Source: Paracoccus marcusii
GTDB lineage: Bacteria > Pseudomonadota > Alphaproteobacteria > Rhodobacterales > Rhodobacteraceae
Assembly (NCBI RefSeq): GCF_028621715.1
Contig: NZ_CP117466.1
Location: 1,126,501 to 1,190,500, forward strand
Direction: 5' to 3'
DNA length: 64,000 nucleotides
Positions 56,695 to 64,000 of the stretch are shown here, piece by piece. The position numbers were made by a program, and so were the translations under genes. The notes beneath the pieces were generated by a model. That model was not told the origin of the DNA, did not search any database, and saw only the letters and a list, made by a program, of their open reading frames with translations. The stretch's first letter is position 1; the number at the start of each line of letters is the position of its first letter.

Positions 56695-57759
56695 ATGTTC
56701 AAGCTGCTGCCCCTTGCCCTTGCCATGATGATTCCCGCGCTTGCGGCGGCCCAGGCCGCCCCCGACGATATCCGCGTGCGCATCGTGACCGCCCGCACCC
56801 AGCCTCTGGACCTGGACATGCAGCTGTCCGGAGAGATCGAGGCCGTCGACACGCTGGAGCTGGGCTTTCGTCAGGGCGGCCGCGTGACCGAGGTGCTGGT
56901 GGCCGAGGGCGACCGCGTCGTCGCGGGCCAGCCCCTGGCCCGGCTGAACGCGGTCCAGCAGGATCAGGCGCTGAACGTCGCGCTGGCGGGCTTGGCCGCC
57001 GCGCGCGCGGGCAGCGACCAAGCCCGTCAGGCCCGCGATCGCGCCGATGCGCTGCTGGCGCGGGGGGTCGGCACGCGGGCGGCGGCCGATCAGGCCGAAC
57101 AGGCGCTGTCCCAGACCCAGGGGGCGCTGGAGCGCGCGGAAACCGCGGTCGAACAGGCGCGGCGCGCCGTCGACGATGCGGTGTTGCGGGCGCCCGAGGA
57201 TGCCGTCGTGACCGACAAGTCGGTGGCCCCCGGCCAGGTGGTCGCCGCCGCGCAGCCGGTGCTGACGCTGGCCGCGCTGTCGGGGCTGGAGGCCGTCTTT
57301 CACGCGCCCGACGACCCGCTGCTGCACGACATCCTGGGCCGCGACGTGCGGATGGAGACGCTGGACGTCGACCGTCCCGACATGGTCGGCACCGTGACCG
57401 AGATCGCGCCCCTGGTCGATCCGCAGACCGGCACGGTGACCGTGCGCGCGCGGCTGCTGACGCCCAATGCCGGGATCGTCCTTCTGGGCGCGTCGGTGCG
57501 CGGGCATCTGAGCATGGCGATGGAAAAGGGCGTGGTCGTGCCTTGGACCGCCCTGATGCGGTCGGGCGACGATCCGGCCGTCTGGGTGGTCGACGATGAC
57601 GGGCGCGTGGCGCTGACCAAGGTGGTCATCAACCATTTTGCGGACAGCACGATCTTCGTGTCCGAGGGCCTGTCCGACGGACAGCGGGTCGTGGGCGACG
57701 GGGCGCAGCTGCTGTATCCCGGCCGCCGGGTCCAGCCGGTCGCGGAGGGCGTGCAATGA
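56695..57759 (+). CDS. RND efflux adaptor (membrane fusion protein) 1
   Basis: The 354-residue periplasmic adaptor has a signal peptide (MFKLLPLALAMMIPALAAAQ), split lipoyl halves (LGFRQGGRVTEVLVAEGDRV), a helical hairpin (about 90-165, Ala/Gln-rich) and beta-barrel and membrane-proximal domains. It would link the RND pump to an outer-membrane channel. The ATG at 56695 is chosen; an in-frame TTG ten codons upstream gives no signal peptide at the start. It overlaps the second adaptor gene by four bases. Confidence 0.9.
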   Translation: MFKLLPLALAMMIPALAAAQAAPDDIRVRIVTARTQPLDLDMQLSGEIEAVDTLELGFRQGGRVTEVLVAEGDRVVAGQPLARLNAVQQDQALNVALAGLAAARAGSDQARQARDRADALLARGVGTRAAADQAEQALSQTQGALERAETAVEQARRAVDDAVLRAPEDAVVTDKSVAPGQVVAAAQPVLTLAALSGLEAVFHAPDDPLLHDILGRDVRMETLDVDRPDMVGTVTEIAPLVDPQTGTVTVRARLLTPNAGIVLLGASVRGHLSMAMEKGVVVPWTALMRSGDDPAVWVVDDDGRVALTKVVINHFADSTIFVSEGLSDGQRVVGDGAQLLYPGRRVQPVAEGVQ

Positions 57760-58856
57760 GGGCGCTGATCCTGGCCGGCGTGCTTGCGCTGGCCTGCGGG
57801 CCGGCCGCGGCACTGTCGCTGCCCGACTGGCTGGGCCTTGGCGGTCAGGCCGAGGAGCCCGCGGCCCCGCCGCGCCCGGTGGTCAGCGTGATCGTGGACG
57901 ATCGCGGCCTGGACGCGCGCTGGATCCCCGGCGTGGTCGAGGCGCGCACCCAGGTCCAGCTGGGCTTTCAGACCCTGGGCCGGATGATCGCGCGGCCCGT
58001 CGATCTGGGCGATCAGGTGGCGGCCGGCGATCTGCTGGCGCAGCTGTCCACGGACGATCTGGCCGCGACAACCCGCGCCGCGCGCGCCGCGGTCGATGCC
58101 GCGGACGTGCAGGACCGCACCGCGCGCGCGACGCTGGAACGCACGCAGGCGCTGGCGGCGCGCAACGTCGCGTCGAACGCCCAGCTGGAACAGGCCCAGC
58201 AGGAGGCCAGCGCCGCCGCCGCCGCGGTCGAGCAGGCCCGCTCGCAGCTGCTGCAGGCCGAGGATGCCGAAGGGTTCGCCAAGATGACCGCGCCTTTCGC
58301 CGGTGTGGTCAGCGCCGTCTATGAGGCGCCGGGCGCAGTCGTGGATGCGGGCGCGCCTGTGATCCAGCTGTCGGCCCAGGACACCCCCGAGGTGGTGATC
58401 GACCTGCCCGAACAGGCGCTGGTCGGGCTTGCGCCGGGCGCCGACTTTACCGTCTGGCATCGCAGCGACCCCCAGGTCGAGATCGCGGCCACGCTGGACC
58501 GGGTCGACCCCATCGCCGACAGTGCCACCCGGACGCGGCGGCTGTACCTGACGCTGCCGCCCGGCGCGCCGTTCCGCCTTGGCGCGCTGGTGCGGGCGCG
58601 GTTCGGAACGGTCGATGCGCCGTCTTTGTCGCTGCCGGCCGAGGCGTTGGTCGCGACCGACGGCATGCCCTTCGTCTGGCGGGTGATCCGCGACGATGCG
58701 GGGGCGCAGGTCGAACAGGTCCCCGTGCAGGCGGCGGCCCCCTTTCGCGGGCGCGTCTCCATCACCCACGGCCTTGACGCGGGCGACGAGGTCGTGATCC
58801 GCGGCGTGAAATCCCTGGCCCCCGGCCAGCCCGTCGGCCGGAGGCTGGAGCCGTGA
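57756..58856 (+). CDS. RND efflux adaptor (membrane fusion protein) 2
   Basis: A second, different adaptor of 366 residues with its own signal peptide (MRALILAGVLALACGPAAA). It has LGFQTLGRMIARPVDLGDQV as lipoyl half, a helical hairpin (about 105-175) and FAGVVSAVYEAPGAVV as the other half. The two adaptors share only the family plan. Two adaptors with one pump is the layout of Pseudomonas TriABC, where both are needed. It is coupled to both neighbours by ATGA-type overlaps. Confidence 0.9.
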   Translation: MRALILAGVLALACGPAAALSLPDWLGLGGQAEEPAAPPRPVVSVIVDDRGLDARWIPGVVEARTQVQLGFQTLGRMIARPVDLGDQVAAGDLLAQLSTDDLAATTRAARAAVDAADVQDRTARATLERTQALAARNVASNAQLEQAQQEASAAAAAVEQARSQLLQAEDAEGFAKMTAPFAGVVSAVYEAPGAVVDAGAPVIQLSAQDTPEVVIDLPEQALVGLAPGADFTVWHRSDPQVEIAATLDRVDPIADSATRTRRLYLTLPPGAPFRLGALVRARFGTVDAPSLSLPAEALVATDGMPFVWRVIRDDAGAQVEQVPVQAAAPFRGRVSITHGLDAGDEVVIRGVKSLAPGQPVGRRLEP

Positions 58857-61800
58857 GCACCCCCAAGACCCGCTTCAACCTGTCCGACTGGGCACTGAAA
58901 CATCGCAGTTTCGTGTGGTTCCTGCTGATCGTGTCGATGATCGCGGGCACCATCAGCTATCTGAACCTGGGCCGCGAGGAGGACCCGGACTTCACGATCA
59001 AGACGATGATCATCGGCGCGGCCCTTCCCGGCGCCACCATCGACGAGACGCTGAAGCAGGTCACCACCCGCATCGAGACCAAGCTGGAGGAGCTGGACGA
59101 GCTGGACTTTACCCGGTCGGTCACGACGCCCGGCCAGGCGGTCGTCTATGTTGAGCTGGACCCCACCATCCGCGGCCCCGCCGTCCCCGAGGTGTGGAAG
59201 CGGGTCCGCCAGATGATGGGCGACATCCGCCCCGAATTCCCCCAGGAATTCGCGGGCTTTCAGTTCAACGACAATTTCGGCGACGTGTTCGGCAACATCT
59301 ATGCCTTCACCGCCGATGGGTTCACGCCGCGCGAGCTGCGCGACCGGGTCGAGGCGATCCGTCGCCAGGTCGCGGCCCTGGACGCCGCCGGCAAGACCGA
59401 GCTGCTGGGCGTGCAGGACGAACAGGTGTTCCTGGAGTTCTCCGCCGCGCGACTGGCGGCCCTGGGCCTGAACCAGGCGCAGGTGATCCAGACCCTGGCC
59501 CAACAGAATGCCATTGCGCCGTCCGGCGTGATCCAGGCCGGGCCCGAACGCATCCTGGTGCGCGTCGGCGGCCAGTTCGACGGGGCGGAATCGATCGAGG
59601 CCGTGAACCTGCGCGTCGGAGAGCGGTTCTTCAATCTGGGCGACGTGGCTACCGTCACACGCGGCTATCAGGACCCGCCGACATCGCTGTTCCGCCACAA
59701 CGGCCAGCCCGCGATCGGGCTGCAGATCGGCATGCGCCAGGGCGGCAACATCCTGGAGTTCGGCGCCGAACTGGAGGCGCTGATGGACCGCATCGCCGCC
59801 GACCTGCCCATCGGCATCGAGATGGCGAAGTTCGCCGACCAGCCGCATGTGGTCGAAGACGCCGTGGGCCATTTCGTCAAGGCCCTGGCCGAGGCCGTGG
59901 CCATCGTCCTGGTCGTCAGCTTCATCAGCCTGGGCCTGCGCGCGGGGCTGGTGGTGACGCTGACCATCCCGCTGTGCCTGGCGATCACCTTCGTGATCCT
60001 GGACCTTTACGGCATCACGCTGCAGCGGATCTCTCTGGGCGCGCTGATCATCGCCCTAGGCCTGCTGGTCGACGATGCGATGATCGCCATCGAGACGATG
60101 ATCTCAAGGCTGGAGATCGGGGAATCGCTGACCGATGCGGCCAGCTATGCCTGGACCTCGATCGCCTTTCCGATGCTGACCGGCACGCTGGTGACGGTCG
60201 CGGGCTTCATCCCCATCGGTCTGAACAGCTCTGCCGCGGGAGAGTTCACGTTCTCGCTGTTCGTGGTGATCGCGGTGTCGCTGATCGTGTCCTGGATCGT
60301 GGCGGTGCTGTTCGCGCCGCTGCTGGGGGTCACGTTCCTGCGCGCCGACATGGGGCATGGCCACAAGGGGCCGGGCCGGTTGCGGCGCGCCTTCCACCGC
60401 CTGCTGCGGGCGGCGATGCGGTTCAAGTGGCTGACCATCGCGGTGACGCTGGCGATCTTTGCGACATCGGTCTGGGGGATGCGCTTCGTGGAACAGCAGT
60501 TCTTCCCCACCTCCGACCGGACCGAGGTGCTGGTCGACATCACGGAACGCCAGAACGCCTCGATCGCGCGGACCCGCGCCGACATGGACCGGCTGGAGGC
60601 GAGCCTGGCGGATGATGACGACGTGCTGTTCTGGACCTCCTATGTGGGGCAGGGGGCGCCGCGCTTCGTGCTGTCGATGGACGTGCCAACGGCAGGGCCG
60701 CATATGGGCCAGATCGTGATCCAGACCCCCGACCTGGCCGCGCGCGACCGCGTCAAGGCGCGGCTGAGCGCGCTGGCGGCCGCCGAATTTCCGGGCGTCG
60801 ACATCTATGTCAAGAACCTGGAAATCGGCCCGCCCGTGGGCAAGCCCGTCCAGTACCGCGTGACCAGCCCCGATACCGACGCCGCCCGCGATGCGGCCCA
60901 GGGTCTTGCCACGCTGATCGCCTCCGAGCCGCGCCTGCGCGACATCGCGCTGGACTGGAACGAGCCCGCGCGCATGGTCCGCCTGGTCGTGGACCAGGAC
61001 CAGGCCCGCCGGCTCAGCGTGACCAGCCAGGACATCGCCCAGGCCCTGTCGGCCCTATTCAGCGGCACCAGCGTGACGCAGCTGCGCGACGACATCTTCC
61101 TGATCGACGTGGTCGCCCGCGGCGTGGCCGACGACCGCCAGTCTCTGGCCTCGATCCGCAACATGCAGCTGAACCTGGCGGACGGGCGGGTCGTGCCGCT
61201 GGCCGCGCTGGTGACGCTGGAATACGGATCCGAACAGCCTTTGATCATGCAGAGAAACGGCCTGCCCACCGTCACGGTCAAGGCCGCCATCGGCACCGCC
61301 GACCAGCCCGCGACCCTGGTCACGGCGCTGGCTGCTCAGGTGGCCGAATACCAGGAAACCCTGCCCCCCGATGTCCGCATCGAGGTCGGCGGCAGCGTCG
61401 AGACCTCGGCCGACAGCCAGGCGCCGATCGCCGCGGTGGTGCCGGTGATGCTGCTGATCATGGCCGTCCTGGTCATGGCGCAGATGCAAAGCTTTCGGAT
61501 GTCGCTGGTGGTGATCGCCGCAGCCCCCCTTGGCCTGATCGGCGTGGTGGCGGTGCTGGTGCCCTTTGGCGTGCCGATGGGTTTCGTGGCGATCCTGGGG
61601 ATCCTGGCGCTGATCGGCATCCTGATCCGTAACTCGGTCATCTTGGTCCACGAGATCCAGGAGCTGCTGCACAAGGGCCGCAGCCAGTGGGACGCCGTGT
61701 TCGAGGCCTCTGACAGCCGCGCCCGCCCCATTCTGCTGACCGCGGCTGCGGCGTCGCTGGCGCTGATCCCGATCTCGCGGCAGGTGTTCTGGGGGCCGAT

Positions 61801-61906
61801 GGCCTATGCGATGATGGGCGGCATCATCGCCGGCACGCTGGTCACGCTGGTCTTCGTGCCCGCGCTTTACTGCGCGGTGTTCCGGGTCAGGCCGCCCCGC
61901 TCCTGA
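58853..61906 (+). CDS. RND efflux pump, inner-membrane permease (TriC-like layout)
   Basis: The 1017-residue proton-driven pump has the RND plan of 12 membrane helices and two large periplasmic loops. TM4 carries the proton-relay Asp pair in ALGLLVDDAMIAIETM. Other blocks are LNLGREEDPDFTIKTM after TM1, GLRAGLVVTLTIPLCLAITF and the C-terminal SRARPILLTAAAASLALIP. The length and the two-adaptor operon resemble TriC. The likely substrates are hydrophobic toxins or envelope lipids; not determinable here. No outer-membrane channel gene follows. Confidence 0.93.
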   Translation: MSTPKTRFNLSDWALKHRSFVWFLLIVSMIAGTISYLNLGREEDPDFTIKTMIIGAALPGATIDETLKQVTTRIETKLEELDELDFTRSVTTPGQAVVYVELDPTIRGPAVPEVWKRVRQMMGDIRPEFPQEFAGFQFNDNFGDVFGNIYAFTADGFTPRELRDRVEAIRRQVAALDAAGKTELLGVQDEQVFLEFSAARLAALGLNQAQVIQTLAQQNAIAPSGVIQAGPERILVRVGGQFDGAESIEAVNLRVGERFFNLGDVATVTRGYQDPPTSLFRHNGQPAIGLQIGMRQGGNILEFGAELEALMDRIAADLPIGIEMAKFADQPHVVEDAVGHFVKALAEAVAIVLVVSFISLGLRAGLVVTLTIPLCLAITFVILDLYGITLQRISLGALIIALGLLVDDAMIAIETMISRLEIGESLTDAASYAWTSIAFPMLTGTLVTVAGFIPIGLNSSAAGEFTFSLFVVIAVSLIVSWIVAVLFAPLLGVTFLRADMGHGHKGPGRLRRAFHRLLRAAMRFKWLTIAVTLAIFATSVWGMRFVEQQFFPTSDRTEVLVDITERQNASIARTRADMDRLEASLADDDDVLFWTSYVGQGAPRFVLSMDVPTAGPHMGQIVIQTPDLAARDRVKARLSALAAAEFPGVDIYVKNLEIGPPVGKPVQYRVTSPDTDAARDAAQGLATLIASEPRLRDIALDWNEPARMVRLVVDQDQARRLSVTSQDIAQALSALFSGTSVTQLRDDIFLIDVVARGVADDRQSLASIRNMQLNLADGRVVPLAALVTLEYGSEQPLIMQRNGLPTVTVKAAIGTADQPATLVTALAAQVAEYQETLPPDVRIEVGGSVETSADSQAPIAAVVPVMLLIMAVLVMAQMQSFRMSLVVIAAAPLGLIGVVAVLVPFGVPMGFVAILGILALIGILIRNSVILVHEIQELLHKGRSQWDAVFEASDSRARPILLTAAAASLALIPISRQVFWGPMAYAMMGGIIAGTLVTLVFVPALYCAVFRVRPPRS

Positions 61907-61969
61907 AACGTCCGTCCCGGAACCAATCGGGCCTGAACCGTTTTGACCGGAACCGTCCGTGCGGGGGGT

Positions 61970-61991
61970 CCGGGGGGCGGCAGCCCCCCGG
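61970..61991. terminator. GC hairpin after the RND operon
   Basis: CCGGGGGGC and GCCCCCCGG form a nine-pair stem with loop GGCA, 64 bases after the pump stop. No T run follows. Like the element at 22797 it may belong to a family of extragenic palindromes and also act in transcript ending. Confidence 0.5.
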
Positions 61992-62012
61992 CCGTCGCGG
62001 GACGCAAGAGAA

Positions 62013-62037
62013 CGCCCCGGAACCGCGTTCCGGGGCG
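62013..62037 (-). terminator. Terminator of the msrB-msrA operon
   Basis: CGCCCCGGAAC and GTTCCGGGGCG form a perfect 11-pair stem with a three-base loop. On the minus strand it lies eight bases after the msrA stop and is followed by TTCTCTT. It fits a Rho-independent terminator for msrA. Confidence 0.75.
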
Positions 62038-62045
62038 CCCGTGCC

Positions 62046-62552
62046 TCACTCGGCCGCGTCGCGTTTGGGCAGGACCCAATCGGGGCGCGGGAAATGGCAG
62101 GTATAGCCGTTGGGGAACCGCTCCAGATAATCCTGGTGCTCGGGCTCGGCCTCCCAGAAATCGCCCACCGGCTCGACCTCGGTCACGACGCGTCCCGGCC
62201 AGATGCCGGATGCGTCCACATCCGCGATCGTGTCCAGCGCCACCTGCTTCTGTGCCTCGTCCGCGTAATAGATCGCGGAACGATAGCCCGGCCCGATGTC
62301 GTTGCCCTGCCGGTTCGGCGTGGACGGGTCGTGGATCTGGAAGAAGAACTCCAGCAGCCGGCGATAACTGATCAGGTCGGGGTCGAACATGATCTCGATC
62401 GCCTCGGCATGGGTGCCGTGGTTGCGATAGGTCGCATTGGGCACGTCGCCGCCGGAATAACCGACGCGCGTCGCGATCACGCCCGGCATGCGCCGGATCA
62501 GGTCCTGCATGCCCCAGAAGCAGCCACCGGCCAGAACCGCACGTTCAACCAT
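62046..62552 (-). CDS. msrA: Peptide-methionine (S)-S-oxide reductase MsrA
   Basis: MsrA repairs the S-form of oxidised methionine. The 168-residue protein has the active Cys in [33 protein letters not shown] and [23 protein letters not shown] (part), all typical. The ATG at 62552 lies eight bases before the msrB stop, so the genes are coupled. Length is short but normal for the cytosolic form. Confidence 0.95.
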   Translation of the reverse strand: MVERAVLAGGCFWGMQDLIRRMPGVIATRVGYSGGDVPNATYRNHGTHAEAIEIMFDPDLISYRRLLEFFFQIHDPSTPNRQGNDIGPGYRSAIYYADEAQKQVALDTIADVDASGIWPGRVVTEVEPVGDFWEAEPEHQDYLERFPNGYTCHFPRPDWVLPKRDAAE

Positions 62553-62994
62553 GATGCGCCTCCTCGACCTGGGCCAGATAGTCGCCGTAACCCTCGGCCT
62601 CCATCCGGTCCTTGGGGACAAAGCGCAGCGACGCCGAATTGATGCAATAGCGCAGCCCGCCCTGATCGCGCGGACCGTCCGGGAAGACGTGGCCCAGATG
62701 GCTGTCGCCGTGCTTGGACCGCACCTCGACCCGGACCATGCCGTGGGTGGTGTCGCGATGCTCGGTCACGTTGCCCTCGATGGGCTTGGTGAAGGCGGGC
62801 CAGCCGCAGCCGGAATTGTATTTCGTGCTGCTGACGAACAGCGGCTCTCCCGAGACGACATCGACATAGATGCCCGCATCGAAATGGTGGTCGTATTCGC
62901 CGGTGAAGGCCCGCTCGGTGCCGTTCTCCTGGGTGACGCGATACTGCTCCGGGGTCAGCCGGGCGATCGCGTCGGGGGTTTTCTCATAGGCCAT
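62545..62994 (-). CDS. msrB: Peptide-methionine (R)-S-oxide reductase MsrB
   Basis: MsrB repairs the R-form of oxidised methionine. The 149-residue protein has [35 protein letters not shown] and the catalytic Cys in [12 protein letters not shown]. The two CxxC zinc pairs of some MsrB proteins are not present, so it is of the zinc-free type. GGAGGACCAG precedes the ATG. It is first in the msrB-msrA operon. Confidence 0.95.
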   Translation of the reverse strand: MAYEKTPDAIARLTPEQYRVTQENGTERAFTGEYDHHFDAGIYVDVVSGEPLFVSSTKYNSGCGWPAFTKPIEGNVTEHRDTTHGMVRVEVRSKHGDSHLGHVFPDGPRDQGGLRYCINSASLRFVPKDRMEAEGYGDYLAQVEEAHHG

Positions 62995-63059
62995 CTGGTC
63001 CTCCACGGATGGGACGGTTCGATCCCCTATATGGGAAGCGTCCCGCCCATCCGCAAAGG

Positions 63060-64000
63060 TCACAGGCGCGAAACGGCCTCTTTCGCGGCTTGATATTCCG
63101 CAGCCAGCCGGTCGATGCGCGCGCCCGCCGGTTCCACCGCCCGCACCGCGCCGATCCCCTGGCCCGCGCCCCAGATGGTGGACCAGGCCTTGGGCTTCGA
63201 CGATCCGTCGCTGAAATTCATCGCGCTGGCATCGGCCCCCGCCAGATTGTCCGGGTCCAGCCCCGCCTTGCGGATCGACGGCGCCAGGTAGTTGCCCGAG
63301 ACGCCCGTGAACAGGGACGAGGTCACGATGTCCTCCGCCGTGCTGTCCACGATCATCTGCTTGTAGTCGGGCTGGGCATTCGCCTCCTCGGTCGCGATGA
63401 AGGGGCTGCCGATATAGGCCAGATCCGCCCCCATCACCTGCGCCGCCAGCACCGCCCGCCCGGTGGCGATCGAGCCCGACAGCAGCAGCGGCCCGTCGAA
63501 CCACGCGCGGATCTCCTGGATCAGCGCGAAGGGCGATTGCGGCCCGGCATGGCCTCCCGCACCCGCCGCCACCGCAATCAGCCCGTCGGCGCCCTTCTCG
63601 ATGGCCTTCTTCGCGAACATGTTGTTGATCACGTCATGCAGCGCGATCCCGCCGCAGTCATGGGCGGCCTGGTTCACCTCGACCCGCGCGCCAAGCGAGG
63701 TGATCCAGATCGGCACCTTGTGGCGGTGACAGATCTCAATGTCACGCTCCAGCCGCGCGTTGCTGCGATGCACGATCTGGTTGACCGCGAAGGGGGCAGC
63801 GGGGTGGTCGGGATTCGCTTGGTTGTGACGGTCCAGCTCCTCCTCGATCCGGGTCAGCCAGGCGTCCAGCATGGAGGGCTCGCCGTCCTTTTCGCGGGCG
63901 TTCAGCGCCGGAAAGCTGCCGACGATGCCCGCCTTGCACTGCGCGATGACCAGATCGGGCCCCGAGACGATGAACATGGGCGAGGCAACGACCGGAATGC
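63060..64000 (-). CDS. Nitronate monooxygenase / 2-nitropropane dioxygenase family protein (5' end cut)
   Basis: The visible 313 codons are an FMN-binding TIM-barrel flavoprotein. They hold [20 protein letters not shown] near the start, [10 protein letters not shown], the conserved [11 protein letters not shown] and the phosphate-binding [20 protein letters not shown] with the His of AGGHAG. The frame runs out of the window at 64000; by family length only a few N-terminal residues are missing. Relatives oxidise nitronates, but many members have other or unknown roles. It is 65 bases upstream of msrB on the same strand. Confidence 0.9.
   Translation of the reverse strand, partial: IPVVASPMFIVSGPDLVIAQCKAGIVGSFPALNAREKDGEPSMLDAWLTRIEEELDRHNQANPDHPAAPFAVNQIVHRSNARLERDIEICHRHKVPIWITSLGARVEVNQAAHDCGGIALHDVINNMFAKKAIEKGADGLIAVAAGAGGHAGPQSPFALIQEIRAWFDGPLLLSGSIATGRAVLAAQVMGADLAYIGSPFIATEEANAQPDYKQMIVDSTAEDIVTSSLFTGVSGNYLAPSIRKAGLDPDNLAGADASAMNFSDGSSKPKAWSTIWGAGQGIGAVRAVEPAGARIDRLAAEYQAAKEAVSRL

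Noticed and set aside
53565..56852. A 1095-codon open frame on the minus strand across the aldo/keto reductase, formamidase and kynureninase.
   Set aside because: It crosses three recognisable genes in other frames; composition is His/Arg/Gly-rich, typical of shadow frames.
63060..64000. Truncated pseudogene at the right edge.
   Set aside because: The frame continues to the last base with an ordinary family sequence; the missing start is due to the window edge.

Overview
The window is very GC-rich, almost fully coding, and reads as chromosomal DNA of an alphaproteobacterium of the Rhodobacterales, most like Paracoccus or a close relative. The evidence is the gene neighbourhoods (rsfS-rlmH-gpmI-envC-ctpA-rppH; xseB-ispA-dxs; a flagellar cluster of the fliP-fliN-fliH-fliF / fliL-motA-flhA-fliR-flhB type), the strong G/C bias at third codon positions and the frequent 1-4 base start/stop overlaps. 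I see no insertion sequence, prophage, CRISPR array or rRNA. One tRNA (Lys-TTT) is present.

Layout. 1-11.8 kb: a divergent GH13 alpha-glucosidase (cut by the left edge) and a tightly coupled glycogen operon glgB-glgC-glgA-glgX-amylosucrase-glgP, ended by a clear terminator. Synthesis from ADP-glucose, synthesis from sucrose, debranching and phosphorolysis share one transcript. 11.8-14.7 kb: an NCS1 transporter and a hydantoin/Asp-Glu racemase, divergent from a GntR-FCD regulator with a perfect palindromic operator. 14.7-18.4 kb: an osmoprotectant ABC transporter in the YehZYXW (OsmF) order. 18.6-20.6 kb: a ygiC-ygiB-like pair and tRNA-Lys. 20.7-26.9 kb: dapF-mtaB, then a histone-deacetylase-like hydrolase with xseB, ispA and dxs. 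26.9-36.9 kb: two divergent flagellar operons. 37-41 kb: bioB-bioF-bioD-bioA. 41-44.2 kb: a secreted EEP-fold protein, leuD and leuC, with a possible short leader ORF. 44.3-50 kb: rsfS, rlmH, gpmI, an EnvC-like factor, ctpA, rppH. 50-53.1 kb (minus strand): bluB, a lytic transglycosylase, a hypothetical protein and a DUF421 membrane protein with a zinc ribbon. 53.2-56.6 kb: YbaK-like deacylase, aldo/keto reductase, kynurenine formamidase and kynureninase. 56.7-61.9 kb: an RND efflux operon with two adaptor proteins (TriABC-like layout). 62-64 kb: msrB-msrA and a nitronate monooxygenase-family gene cut by the right edge.

Most of the window is core metabolism and cell-envelope or flagellar function. 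I found no convincing new multi-gene system. The points most worth a second look are the amylosucrase built into the glycogen operon, the DapF-like protein with its second catalytic Cys replaced by Ser, the short ORF plus nested stem-loop before leuC, the apparent CTG start of rsfS, a secreted EEP-fold protein with a degenerate active site, and the flagellar cluster with several small unknown proteins and no fliQ, fliI or motB.
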